Source of the DNA: Iningainema tapete BLCC-T55
Lineage (GTDB): Bacteria > Cyanobacteriota > Cyanobacteriia > Cyanobacteriales > Nostocaceae
Assembly (NCBI RefSeq): GCF_014698965.1
Contig: NZ_JACXAE010000104.1
Span: 1-64,000 of the forward strand
Length of the DNA: 64,000 bases
Direction of reading: 5' to 3'
Part shown: piece after piece, positions 51,868 to 60,513 of the stretch
Layout: each line of letters opens with the position of its first letter
How positions within the stretch are numbered: position 1 is the stretch's first letter
The notes under the pieces: generated by a model
The model's database searches: none
What the model saw: the letters and a program-made list of their open reading frames with translations, nothing else
What the model was told of the DNA's origin: nothing
Position numbers and translations under genes: made by a program

Positions 51868-52074
51868 ATGCAATTACTTTTAAATAAATCTCTTCCAGCG
51901 CTATCTCTTTCTATAACTCGGCGCAGCCAGAAAAATATAGCCATACATACCCGGCAAACCATGCTCGGTAAATCTTTTTGTCCTTGCTGCTCATACACTT
52001 TGCTTCGTCATATAGACTTGAAAGGAATTTATTGGCGTTGTAGTCACTGTTACCAAGAAATGCCAGTTTATTAA
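51868..52074 (+). CDS. Small zinc-ribbon-like protein, 68 aa
   Basis: C-terminal motif CPCCSYTLLRH, then YWRCSHCYQEMP: two CxxC pairs as in a zinc ribbon. Such small proteins with YWxCxxCxQxMP ends occur widely in cyanobacteria; role unknown. The N-terminal 35 residues are basic and unremarkable. It precedes an rbp gene by about 200 bases. Confidence 0.65.
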   Translation: MQLLLNKSLPALSLSITRRSQKNIAIHTRQTMLGKSFCPCCSYTLLRHIDLKGIYWRCSHCYQEMPVY

Positions 52075-52282
52075 CTATTACAATAGAGATAAATCTTAAG
52101 CGGGAAAAAAACACTATTCACAGCCGAGAACTCCAACAGATAATTAACCAGTCTCAGGATTTAATCAACAAGCCTAAGTTGTTGGAGCCACAGCAGCTGA
52201 TGCTCAGACTTAATATATGCAGGTTAGGCAAATGCTGCAGTACCGCGTCTAGATAATTTGTAAATAATTCGAGAGGTTTTAT

Positions 52283-52546
52283 ATGTCAGTTTATGTCAGC
52301 AATCTATCTAATGAAGTTAAAGAATTAGATCTCAAACAGATATTTTCAGAATATGGATCTGTGAAAAGAGTTCGATTGCCTATCGACAAGAAAACAGGTG
52401 AGAAGAGAGGATTTGCTTTCGTAGAAATGGAAACAGATGCTGAAGAAGCAGCGGCGATTCAGGCGCTCTTGGGTACTGAGTGGATGGGTCGTAGCCTCAA
52501 AGTGAATAAAGCTATTACTAGGTTAGACACAAGTTCATCATCTTGA
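52283..52546 (+). CDS. rbp: Rbp-type RNA-binding protein (single RRM)
   Basis: An 87-residue RRM protein: RNP2 VYVSNL at residues 3-8 and RNP1 KRGFAFVEM at about 45-53, then a short Ser-rich tail. Cyanobacterial Rbp proteins bind RNA, are often cold-induced and help localise or stabilise mRNA. The leader sequence TTCGAGAGG is repeated before the remnant copy at 51504, suggesting a conserved 5' UTR element. Confidence 0.92.
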   Translation: MSVYVSNLSNEVKELDLKQIFSEYGSVKRVRLPIDKKTGEKRGFAFVEMETDAEEAAAIQALLGTEWMGRSLKVNKAITRLDTSSSS

Positions 52547-52664
52547 CAAGACTGTAAAAAAACGAGCGTTTGCCTTTCATGTGGTCAAACTACATGGGGC
52601 AGATGTATATAATGCAGACCTAAGTGGAGTAGATTCAGTTTTTATTTTTTTTAAAAAACTTCTT

Positions 52665-53096
52665 ATGACGGCAACCACTAGCTTTACGGAACAGAATAAT
52701 TTTTCAAATCTCAATGGTTTGCAAGTGCTTGTAGTAGATGATAATGCTGATTGCCGAGATTTGCTAAAGTTTCTTCTTGAAGAGTTTTTTGTGGTCGTCA
52801 AGATAGCAACATCAGTTCAAGAGGCTCTGCTCGTCTTGGGACAATGGCAACCAGATATTTTGATTAGCAGTATCGCCTTGCCAGGTGAGGATGGTTACTC
52901 ATTGATGAGGCAGATAAGAATTCTTGAAGAAAGTCAACAGGCTAAACCTCTTGCCGCGATCGCCATCACAACTTTGATTACAGAAAAAGCATGTATACAA
53001 GCTCTTGACTGTGGGTTCTCTATGTACGTAGAAAAACCTTTTAACCTTGATGCATTATTAGCATCTATTGATTATCTCGCCAGACAAAACCGCTAA
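52665..53096 (+). CDS. Response-regulator receiver-like protein without phosphoacceptor Asp
   Basis: A 143-residue single receiver domain. The acidic pair (VLVVDDNADCRDLL), the conserved Lys (YVEKPFNLDAL) and the Gly/Asp loop (LPGEDGY) are present, but the phosphoacceptor position, normally Asp in a V-S-D-I-x-M-P context, is Ser (LISSIALP), and the Ala/Thr switch is ITT. Phosphorylation by a kinase is therefore unlikely. The frame is open from 52581 but ATG 52665 removes residues unlike a receiver. No output domain and no kinase nearby. Confidence 0.85.
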   Translation: MTATTSFTEQNNFSNLNGLQVLVVDDNADCRDLLKFLLEEFFVVVKIATSVQEALLVLGQWQPDILISSIALPGEDGYSLMRQIRILEESQQAKPLAAIAITTLITEKACIQALDCGFSMYVEKPFNLDALLASIDYLARQNR

Positions 53097-53134
53097 ATGG
53101 CGATAGGCATTCGAGATCTCTGAAACATCCGACT

Positions 53135-54724
53135 TCAGATGTTCCTAAGAACCATTGGTTCAAGCTCTCTTAGCTTAGAGACTTCTAATGGATCGTAGCC
53201 TAGCTGTTGAGTCATCCGTTCTCTGGCTAAAACTCGGTACTCCCAAAAATGCTCTCCCATAGCGCATAACCCCAAGTACATATTGATAACTTGGGGCTTT
53301 TTCAGTAAAAGCGTCCACAGTTGTCGCCAAAACTGCACTCGAATGGAAGGTCGTCGTAAGCCCTGATGCCAGATTAACTGGGCAAATAGCCGCAACTCCT
53401 TACCCAAAGGAAGTTGCATGGTCTGCGATCGCCGATCTGGAGGAACAATATTGAGGCACTGCTGAAAACATCGCCTGAGATAATTCGCGGGTTCGTACAA
53501 CGTCCAGAAGCCTTCCACATACTCTTTAGCAATTTCGGCAATGGGGCGGGTTGGGACGAAATTCATCAAGGTATTCTGGTCCCCCGTAGCTGTAACGCCG
53601 ACGCCCTCAATTAAACGCTGCTCTGTTTGGAGTCTGTTCCAGAGGGCAGTGTTCGGCAAAGCTTGGAGGATGCCCAGCATGGGTTGAGGAATACTGGTTT
53701 GTTCAACAAAGGCTTGAATCCGTTCACCCGCACCGGAGCGTTCTCCATCAAAGCCAAGGATGAACCCTGCATAAATCAGCAGTCCCGCTTCGTTTATCTT
53801 GCGACAGGCTTCTACTAGGGGGTTGCGCGTATTTTGCATTTTGCGCGTCACTACGAGACTGTCTTGGTCAGGAGTTTCAATGCCGAGAAAAACAGCATAG
53901 AATCCTGCTTCTACCATCAGCTCTAGCAATTCATCATCTTCTGCTAAATTCACAGAGGCTTCGGTCATGAAGGTGAAGGGATGATTGTGTTGTTTCATCC
54001 AAGGAATCAATTCTCGTAAGAGGCGTTTGACATTGCGCTGATTCCCAATAAAATTGTCATCGACTATGAACAGCGACCCGCGCCAGCCCAAATCATAAAG
54101 CATTTGCAACTCTGCTAAGGTTTGATTCGGTTCTTTTGTGCGCGGTTTGCGACCGTAGAGGGAGATTATATCACAAAATTCGCAATTGAAGGGACAACCG
54201 CGAGAAAACTGAATCGCCATCATGAAGTAAGCATCCCGCTTCAGCAAGTCAAAGCGGGGCATAGGGCTAGTAGTAACATCTGGCTTCTCGGTGGAGCGGA
54301 AGATTCCTTGAGTTTTGCCAACACAGATCGCTTCCAGGAACTGTGGAACCGTCATCTCTCCTTCATCTAGAATTAGGTAATGCGCTCCAGAGTCAAGGGC
54401 ATCTTGCGGTACAGACGTAGGGTAGGGACCGCCTACTGCCACCTTCTTGCCTAACTGCACGGCTTTTTGAATTAGAGCATGGAAATCCGGTTTCTGCACT
54501 AGCATGGCAGAGAGAATAACCAGGTCACACCACTCCCAATCTGCCTTTGTCTCAAGGCTAACATTGCGGTCATAAAATCTGATTTCCCAATCTTCAGGTA
54601 GAAGTGCTGCAACCGTAATAATTCCCAAGGGCGGAATGACTGCTTTTATTCCTACCATTTCCATAGCGCGATCGTAAGACCAAAAGGACTGGGGAAATTG
54701 GGGGTAGAGCAACAGTGTTTTCAT
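53135..54724 (-). CDS. B12-binding radical SAM protein with DUF4070 domain (HpnP-like family)
   Basis: About 529 residues. Residues 1-150 form a cobalamin-binding Rossmann domain (MKTLLLYPQFP, VILSAMLVQKPDF, VAVGGPYPTS); about 165-360 the radical SAM barrel with CPFNCEFC and DDNFIGN; about 370-529 a DUF4070-like C-terminus. This architecture is that of the P-methylase HpnP, which makes 2-methylhopanoids, and of related B12 methyltransferases; I cannot separate them by eye. ATG 54724 gives the standard start. Divergent region upstream is long; no hopanoid genes are nearby. Confidence 0.82.
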   Translation of the reverse strand: MKTLLLYPQFPQSFWSYDRAMEMVGIKAVIPPLGIITVAALLPEDWEIRFYDRNVSLETKADWEWCDLVILSAMLVQKPDFHALIQKAVQLGKKVAVGGPYPTSVPQDALDSGAHYLILDEGEMTVPQFLEAICVGKTQGIFRSTEKPDVTTSPMPRFDLLKRDAYFMMAIQFSRGCPFNCEFCDIISLYGRKPRTKEPNQTLAELQMLYDLGWRGSLFIVDDNFIGNQRNVKRLLRELIPWMKQHNHPFTFMTEASVNLAEDDELLELMVEAGFYAVFLGIETPDQDSLVVTRKMQNTRNPLVEACRKINEAGLLIYAGFILGFDGERSGAGERIQAFVEQTSIPQPMLGILQALPNTALWNRLQTEQRLIEGVGVTATGDQNTLMNFVPTRPIAEIAKEYVEGFWTLYEPANYLRRCFQQCLNIVPPDRRSQTMQLPLGKELRLFAQLIWHQGLRRPSIRVQFWRQLWTLLLKKPQVINMYLGLCAMGEHFWEYRVLARERMTQQLGYDPLEVSKLRELEPMVLRNI

Positions 54725-55205
54725 AGAAGCCAACTCCATAAGAAGCTAAGTGCAGTTTTGGTCGCTGGTACAACCAAATGCATAAAACTTTTTGCTTTAG
54801 TTGAGTGCAACGCAAAAATTAACTATTCAAATCCAAATCCAGTATTGATGAAAGAGGTATTCTGACCAGACTAACGAGGTGGTATAGAAACTTTCTATAT
54901 ATTTCAATCAAATTATTATGCAATTTTAAAAAATCTGGATTATTTTGTAATTGAATATTATTTATTATTTACAATTTATTACTTCAAAAGGTTAATCTTT
55001 TTTTACTCCCTTCAACATCTACTAAAAGAAGTAATAAATATGAAGTTTATGTGTAAATCTGGCTACATCTTATAACTACTTTTAACTACTTCTCTCTCTT
55101 GAGATGGTTAAAACAACAGAAAAATCGGGTTATAGTTTAAAGATATCTTTGGTGGGTGTAAGTATTAAATATGCCAATTGAGCCTAACCTTTACGCCCTG
55201 ACGAC
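54725..55205. other. Long A/T-rich intergenic region
   Basis: A 481-base gap containing the promoters of the leftward B12/radical SAM gene and the rightward small gene. It holds A/T tracts (TATTATTTATTATTTAC) and a short direct repeat (AACTACTTTTAACTACTTC) near 55075. No ORF above a dozen codons with coding character. Confidence 0.4.
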
Positions 55206-55454
55206 ATGAACAAACCAATCCTGGAAAAAATTGGTACTAAATCTGAGTCTGGGACTCATACACCGTGGTACGTGGCGGTGCATCCCCACCCTCTACTCAA
55301 ACAAAAATACTCATACTTGATCGCCATCTATTACGTCTTAGAGCGTAACCCAGATCCCATTGCTGACTTTGACTCGTGCCTGTTTGGGTGCTACGGCACA
55401 CCAGCGCAAGCCCTAGATGCCGGAGTAGAGCAAGTGGAAAGTGAGTCACCTTAA
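55206..55454 (+). CDS. Hypothetical protein, 82 aa
   Basis: Unrecognised small protein with TPWYVAVHPHPLLKQKYSYLIAIYYVLER and a Cys-containing FDSCLFGCYGTPAQALDAG end. The arrangement of a predicted strand-helix-strand with an acidic tail looks like a small folded domain. It precedes the allophycocyanin gene by about 180 bases; co-regulation is possible but not shown. Confidence 0.5.
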   Translation: MNKPILEKIGTKSESGTHTPWYVAVHPHPLLKQKYSYLIAIYYVLERNPDPIADFDSCLFGCYGTPAQALDAGVEQVESESP

Positions 55455-55635
55455 ACAAATAGAAGTAATAGGAATATCGTTGACAACACTACTCGTAGCG
55501 AGGCATCTATTACTGAGATTAATTCTTAGCTTAATCTATAAGCGAATTAAATTGAATTGCACATAATACCACCATATTTAATGAGTCGCTACAGCTTTAG
55601 ATCAAATTGATTTCATTTTTTGAAGGAGTTTGTTA

Positions 55636-56121
55636 ATGAGTCTGATTATAGAGTCGATTTTAAATGCGGACGCTCAAGCCCGCTATCTTACCATAGGTGA
55701 GATTGAGCAAATTAAGAGCTTTGCTAAAAGTGGTGAGCGCCGTTTGCGCATTGTTCAGATTTTGACAGAAAATCGGGAGCGCATTGTTAGGCAATCTGGA
55801 AACCAGCTATTTCAGAAGCGTCCAGATATTGTTTCGCCCGGTGGCAACGCCTTTGGGCAAGAAATGAGTGCAACTTGCCTACGGGACATGGATTACTACT
55901 TGCGCTTAATCACCTACAGTGTTGTAGCTGGTGATTCTACGCCAATTAAAGAAATTGGGGTCATTGGTGTTCGCGAAATGTATAGGTCCCTTGGCACTCC
56001 AATTGAAGCTGTTGCTGAAAGCATCCGTGCAATGAAGAATGTCACCACTTCTATGCTGTCATCAGAAGACGTAAGCATTGTCAGCGGTTATTTTGACTAC
56101 CTAATTGGTGCCATGCAGTAA
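55636..56121 (+). CDS. apcA: Allophycocyanin alpha-type subunit (ApcA-like), orphan
   Basis: A 161-residue phycobiliprotein, exactly the ApcA length, with bilin-attachment Cys in [13 protein letters not shown] (about residue 80) and the [16 protein letters not shown] helix. The frame begins at 55630 but GAAGGAG before ATG 55636 fixes the start. Sequence departs from canonical ApcA at many positions, for example [12 protein letters not shown] and [11 protein letters not shown]. No apcB partner or other phycobilisome gene is adjacent, so it is a paralogue such as ApcA2/ApcD-type rather than the core operon gene. Confidence 0.88.
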   Translation: MSLIIESILNADAQARYLTIGEIEQIKSFAKSGERRLRIVQILTENRERIVRQSGNQLFQKRPDIVSPGGNAFGQEMSATCLRDMDYYLRLITYSVVAGDSTPIKEIGVIGVREMYRSLGTPIEAVAESIRAMKNVTTSMLSSEDVSIVSGYFDYLIGAMQ

Positions 56122-56206
56122 GGTTAAAAAGCCCTCAAAGTCCCACTAATGTCTAGGGTATAGGGCAAAAATTCATCTAAAATTTGGAAACTTAGCCAGA
56201 AAAATA

Positions 56207-56533
56207 ATGTTCAACTTTAATACCTTAACTGAATTCTCAAGCACTTACTGCATTGGCATTTGTGCCTTTCTAATTCCAGTTAATTTAATTGCTACCTCAT
56301 CGACAATAATTTTTACACTGTTGCATCGTCCGGCTGTTCAGATCTGGCAAGCTGCTGGGATTGCCAGTGTCTTTGCTCTACTGATGATTCTGCATGTACT
56401 TGCTTGGTTCATGATCGGAGTAGTCATGGCTCCTACGTACATTTTATTAGGTTTGGCAAGCATCTGTCTATTAGCCAATTTAGGGGCAATTCTTCTACAT
56501 AAACGCTTTGTAATTGCCTATAATTGCGTTTAA
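56207..56533 (+). CDS. Small integral membrane protein, 108 aa
   Basis: Three predicted membrane helices (IGICAFLIPVNLIATSSTIIF; AGIASVFALLMILHVLAWFMIG; YILLGLASICLLANLGAILL). No motif known to me. It ends 4 bases inside the topA stop region (convergent overlap) and follows the ApcA-like gene by 85 bases, perhaps in one transcript. Confidence 0.6.
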   Translation: MFNFNTLTEFSSTYCIGICAFLIPVNLIATSSTIIFTLLHRPAVQIWQAAGIASVFALLMILHVLAWFMIGVVMAPTYILLGLASICLLANLGAILLHKRFVIAYNCV

Positions 56534-58692
56534 CATTCTTTGTTCAACTCGCCAAACTTGGGACTCCACCATCCTTTGGCTGTGCTAAAATAAGCCACAT
56601 CCTTATGTTTTGCATCATTGCGAGACTTGGGGTTGGAACACCGGAGCATTGTCTTAGTCTGTCCGTCTTTCATATAACTGTACTCTTGTAGAGGTTTGTG
56701 ACAAACTGGACAGGAATATTCTGTGATTGAGGCTTTCGACTTTTGGGGACTTGCATTGGCTGCTTGAGAACGAGGTTGTTCCCAAGTCTTAGTGCCATCG
56801 CTCCAAAACATAACGATATTTTCACACCCACTCACACATTTAAGAAAGTATTTCTTTTTAACTTTATTGCTGGGAATTTTGACAAGATAGTTGCTGCACT
56901 GAGGGCAACGAGTTCTGGATTTGTCAAATGTTCGCTCAGCTACAGGATATGCTTTAACCCCAGATGATGCCGGAACCACAGTTTTTGCCTTTACCAACGC
57001 TGGTGCAAAGTAATCTTGGTTCCAATTTGTCAAATAGTGCTGCCAAGGTTGTTTACCTGAAGCAATTGCATCTAGTGCATCTTCCATTTTTGCCGTAAAT
57101 TCTGTCTTGAGCAAATCTGGTAATGCTTTGAGCAAAAAAGCATCAACTTCCAGCCCCAAAGCCGTAGGTTGTAGGTTTTCCTTGATTAGCTGGACATAAT
57201 CCCGTTTCTTCAAAGTTGCAATCGTGGGAGAATAGGTACTTGGACGACCAATCCCTTTGCGCTCCATCAGTTGGACTAATTTTGGTTCACTGTAACGGGG
57301 TGGAGGTTGGGTTTGTTTCTTTTCATGACCTGCATTTGCTAAAGTTAGTATTTGCCTATGTTGCAAGGAAGGCAGGAGTGCATCTTTGCTAAGATTTGAC
57401 CAGTACCGAGCGTAACCGAGAAACTCCACTACTTGTCCTCTAGCTTGCCACAGAATTTGACCGGACTGGGTGATAACTAGAGTCTTACGGAGTTGGGCAG
57501 GACGACATTGGGAGGCGATCGCTCGTTTCCAAATTATGACATACAAGCTAAATTCATCTGTAGAAAGTTCTACTCGCAATTGAGTTGAAGGACGAAACAC
57601 ATCTGTGGGACGAATCGCTTCGTGCGCTTCCTGAGCAGTTTTGTTACTACGATGCTTTACAGTTTGCTGGGGTACATTTTGCGGATCGTTTTGCTCCAAC
57701 CACTTACGCGCACTGGCGCAGAACTCAGGACTTAGCATCACCGAGTCTGTCCGCATATAAGTAATTAAACCAGCCTCATAAAGCTTTTGTGCTACCTGCA
57801 TAGTTTTCTCAGGCGCAAATTTCAACTTTGAACCAGCAGCTTGCTGAAGGGTAGAGGTGATAAAGGGTGGTGGTGGTTGACGGTAGGTAATCTTCCCTTC
57901 ATATTGAACCACTTGGTGCGGATGGCGTTTTGCCTCGGAAACTAAACGTGTTGCTTCTGCCTCGGAAAGAACGCGAGTAGACTCCGGTGCTTCTTTCGTG
58001 TTACCTGCTGCGTCATCATGAGTTTCTGTTTCCTGTTGTTCTTCCGAATGAGCATTTACCGTCCCTTTATAGAAAGCGCGGAATCCTTCCGCATAATCAA
58101 CCCAAACACTCCAATAATCTTGAGGAACAAAAGACTGAATTTCTCGCTCACGCTGGCAAATCAAATGTAAGGTAGCACTTTGAACTCGCCCAACACTCTT
58201 TGCCCCATTATTCAATGCCCAAACCAGAGGGCTTCCCTTGTAACCTACTAATTTATCCAGACAATCTCGGCACAATCCTGCTCCAATCAAGTCAAAGTCA
58301 AGTTTTCTGGGATGGGCAATGGCAGAGCGAACCGCAGACTCTGTAATTTCAGTGTATACTACTCGTTTAGGATCTTTGAGTCCTAAAGCTTCTTTGAGAT
58401 GCCATGCGATCGTTTCTCCTTCTCGATCGGGATCTGTAGCTAAAACAACTTCATTGACTTGTTTAACAGCAGCCTTTAATTGCTGAATCGTTTCCTTTGC
58501 CTGCTGATTGCGGGGTACGTAGCGACACTGCACACTGTTACCTTCCATTGTAAAGCCTAAGGAATCCTCGCCTTCATCGCTGAGTTCGCGAATGTGACCG
58601 CAACTTGCACGCACAATCCACTCCGCGCCCAAGATTTGACTGAGCTTTTTGACTTTACCGGGGGATTCAACGATGAGAAGGCGTTTAGGCAT
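56530..58692 (-). CDS. topA: Type IA DNA topoisomerase
   Basis: A 720-residue enzyme relaxing negative supercoils. TOPRIM domain at residues 1-140 with the acidic ATDPDREGETIAWHL motif; active-site Tyr in ITYMRTDS (about residue 315); further topoisomerase blocks RKGIGRPSTYSPTI and LGLEVDAFL. The C-terminus has two zinc-finger-like CxxC pairs (CPQCSNYL; CPVCHKPL). It is shorter than the usual cyanobacterial TopA, so it may be a second type IA enzyme. A C-terminal fragment is duplicated at 51303-51368. Upstream lies a decayed TumA copy. Confidence 0.92.
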   Translation of the reverse strand: MPKRLLIVESPGKVKKLSQILGAEWIVRASCGHIRELSDEGEDSLGFTMEGNSVQCRYVPRNQQAKETIQQLKAAVKQVNEVVLATDPDREGETIAWHLKEALGLKDPKRVVYTEITESAVRSAIAHPRKLDFDLIGAGLCRDCLDKLVGYKGSPLVWALNNGAKSVGRVQSATLHLICQREREIQSFVPQDYWSVWVDYAEGFRAFYKGTVNAHSEEQQETETHDDAAGNTKEAPESTRVLSEAEATRLVSEAKRHPHQVVQYEGKITYRQPPPPFITSTLQQAAGSKLKFAPEKTMQVAQKLYEAGLITYMRTDSVMLSPEFCASARKWLEQNDPQNVPQQTVKHRSNKTAQEAHEAIRPTDVFRPSTQLRVELSTDEFSLYVIIWKRAIASQCRPAQLRKTLVITQSGQILWQARGQVVEFLGYARYWSNLSKDALLPSLQHRQILTLANAGHEKKQTQPPPRYSEPKLVQLMERKGIGRPSTYSPTIATLKKRDYVQLIKENLQPTALGLEVDAFLLKALPDLLKTEFTAKMEDALDAIASGKQPWQHYLTNWNQDYFAPALVKAKTVVPASSGVKAYPVAERTFDKSRTRCPQCSNYLVKIPSNKVKKKYFLKCVSGCENIVMFWSDGTKTWEQPRSQAANASPQKSKASITEYSCPVCHKPLQEYSYMKDGQTKTMLRCSNPKSRNDAKHKDVAYFSTAKGWWSPKFGELNKEC

Positions 58693-58712
58693 GAAAGTAA
58701 TGTACCTTTAAA

Positions 58713-58757
58713 TTAGCTATCTAATGATCGTGTATATTGAATGGTTTGCTTACGCAT
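58713..58757 (-). pseudogene. Remnant of a third TumA-type antitoxin gene (14 codons)
   Basis: ATG at 58757 starts MRKQTIQYTRSLDS and stops. Upstream DNA (58758-58900) is a near copy of the promoter region before the intact antitoxins at 26688 and 59711. The copy ends about 20 bases before topA, which suggests a duplication endpoint. Confidence 0.7.
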
Positions 58758-59096
58758 TTTCTGTTTACTCCAAAATAATCACATTTTAATTATAAGCAAT
58801 GATGAAGGCGTGGTGGGTAGTTCAACGTGCGGTTAACCATGAAACGGACACAAACACTCTTGTTGTTAGTTGTTGAATAAACAACAGAAGTTAGCGTCCA
58901 AAAAGAGGACAACTTAAAAAGCAGCCATTCATTACAGCGCAATTCCTTTAGAAGTACTACAGGCATAATTCCCCGTGGGTGATGAAGCCGATATCAATAG
59001 CGATGCGCGAATTTCCCATCAGTTAATAAAAATGGGATTGGGGATTGAGAGGGCGATCGCGCTCTGGATTCTCGCTCTCAATTTGAGCAATGCTAC
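58758..59096. other. Repeated flank of the second TumE/TumA locus
   Basis: No intact gene. 58758-58900 is the duplicated antitoxin promoter segment; about 58885-58990 is a decayed copy of the unidentified remnant at 26407-26557; 59034-59050 has a short GGGATTG heptamer motif. Together with 59712-59850 this makes direct repeats flanking the broken TumE/TumA pair. Confidence 0.55.
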
Positions 59097-59491
59097 TCAA
59101 ACTTCCGATCCTAATAACTCTGTTACTTCTTTTAGTACTTGAGTAATTTCAGGTTTGTCAGAACTGATGACATCATCTGGTAAATGCTTATGGTGTGGAA
59201 AAGTAGAGAGATTGGGAAAGTGAGGTGTACTATACATAACGAAAAACCAGACAATTTCGTTCATCTTGAAAATGGTAACGATAATCAAGAAATTTCAACT
59301 GATTTCCTGTGACTGCTATAGCTTCGTTTATCTCCAATAAATATTTTTGATTGAAGCGCAATCTAATTCTTAAATTAGCTCGTTGTGATGTTAATATCTC
59401 TTCTTCGTAACGTTCTACATAAACATTTTTGCATTGAACAATTGCTTGTTCCACTTGCCGAGCGGTAATCAGACAGAATATTAGGCAGCAT
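59097..59491 (-). pseudogene. TumE-family toxin gene, copy 2, two frameshifts
   Basis: Aligns codon by codon with the intact gene at 26905-27300. One extra base after GATTACC (near 59465) and one extra T in GTTATGTATAG (near 59240) break the frame. Between them the protein reads ERYEEEILTSQRANLRIRL; after the second it resumes as TPHFPNLSTFPHHKHLP. Frames 59230-59454 and 59097-59288 are the pieces of this one gene. Antitoxin partner at 59481-59711 is intact. Confidence 0.85.
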
Positions 59492-59711
59492 CGTTCAATA
59501 TAAGTTCTATTTCTTGACGTAAAGCTAAGTAATGACGGTAATCATTTGCCCATTCTATAAATAGAATATCATCTGATAACATTCCTTGATTGTATTGATG
59601 GAAAAAATCTTCAGAGTTCATTTTTTGCTGGTTCTCATATACACTAAGTCGCTTGGTAACTGCAACCAGAGCATCTAATGATGATGTATATTGAATGGTT
59701 TGCTTACGCAT
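59481..59711 (-). CDS. Putative antitoxin of TumE-type pair, copy 2
   Basis: A 76-residue protein differing from the copy at 26688-26918 at only three residues (Lys to Gln after FFH, and Gln-Arg to Leu-Ile near the C-terminus). Intact and preceded by the same promoter segment, although the toxin next to it is frameshifted. It could still neutralise or regulate the intact TumE at 26905 in trans. Confidence 0.75.
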   Translation of the reverse strand: MRKQTIQYTSSLDALVAVTKRLSVYENQQKMNSEDFFHQYNQGMLSDDILFIEWANDYRHYLALRQEIELILNDAA

Positions 59712-60322
59712 TTTCTCTTGACTCCAAAATAATCACATTTTAATTATAAGCAATGATGAAGGCGTGGTGGGTAGTTCAACGTGCGGTTAACCATGAAACG
59801 GACACAAACACTCTTGTTGTTAGTTTTTAAATAAACAATAGAAGTTGGATGCGATCGCCTCCAAGCATAATCTGTGTTCCAGTTGGCAACAGACAAAAAT
59901 GCTGCGATGCTGGTCAAACATTAACTTGTACGATCCGCACAAGCGAATTGTAAAGTTATGTAAAAAATGGTTTCGGTTGTGTGTTCTCAAAGGAGCAGAT
60001 GCGATCTGCCGTAGGCGGCAGCGCTTCGCTATCGCACACCCCCGACAAACGTGCGTCCCTTCGGGGAAACAGCTTATCTTCGACATCGCTCTTGGGGTTT
60101 CAAATCAAATTAATCTTTAAGTACGTGATTGCTGTGTGTGGCACGGTATATTGAGTGTTTGTGGCGATCGCGAGAAAGGATAATTGTGATCGCCAATCGC
60201 TCTGGTTTCATCAAGCTATCAAAAATCTACCAAAATTGATAACATTCGTCTGGAATCAGATCTTGTCCAATTGTAGATTTATTTGGATACTGTTTCAAAG
60301 CAGCTTACTGTTTGTACTAGTT
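59712..60322. other. Gene-poor region between TumA copy and RHH gene
   Basis: Bears the repeated antitoxin promoter (59712-59850), an unidentified stretch, and a palindrome at 60000-60036: TGCGAT, CTGCCG-TAGG-CGGCAG, CGCTTCGCT, ATCGCA. The last part (about 60120-60322) is the homologue of 26067-26270 in the other island. ORFs here look like shadows of repeats. Confidence 0.5.
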
Positions 60323-60442
60323 ATGCATATTAGTATTGCAGACGACATTAAAAAACGATTTCACTTCTGTTGTGCTATTCGTGGGCTAAAGATGAGTCAA
60401 GTGGTGACACAGCTAGTTGAAAAATGGTTGAAAAGCGAATGA
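60323..60442 (+). CDS. Small ribbon-helix-helix (ParG/CopG-like) protein, 39 aa
   Basis: MHISIADDIKKRFHFCCAI... then RGLKMSQVVTQLVEKWLKSE: a short strand followed by two helices, the RHH DNA-binding fold seen in ParG/CopG-type proteins. It lies 71 bases before the CHAT-GUN4 gene and may regulate it. The homologue at 25918-26066 is frameshifted. A longer in-frame reading from 60155 has no coding character. Confidence 0.6.
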   Translation: MHISIADDIKKRFHFCCAIRGLKMSQVVTQLVEKWLKSE

Positions 60443-60513
60443 CACTACTATCACTTGTGAGCCAACAAAAACTTAATCTGATTACCAGCTTCGCGCTACA
60501 ATTTGTATAGGTG

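Noticed and set aside
53135-54724. Naming the B12 radical SAM gene hpnP
   Set aside because: Architecture fits, but several related cyanobacterial families share it, and no hopanoid genes lie nearby.
60155-60442. 95-codon reading of the RHH gene from 60155
   Set aside because: The upstream part is the non-coding flank shared with the other island; homology and start context fit the ATG at 60323.
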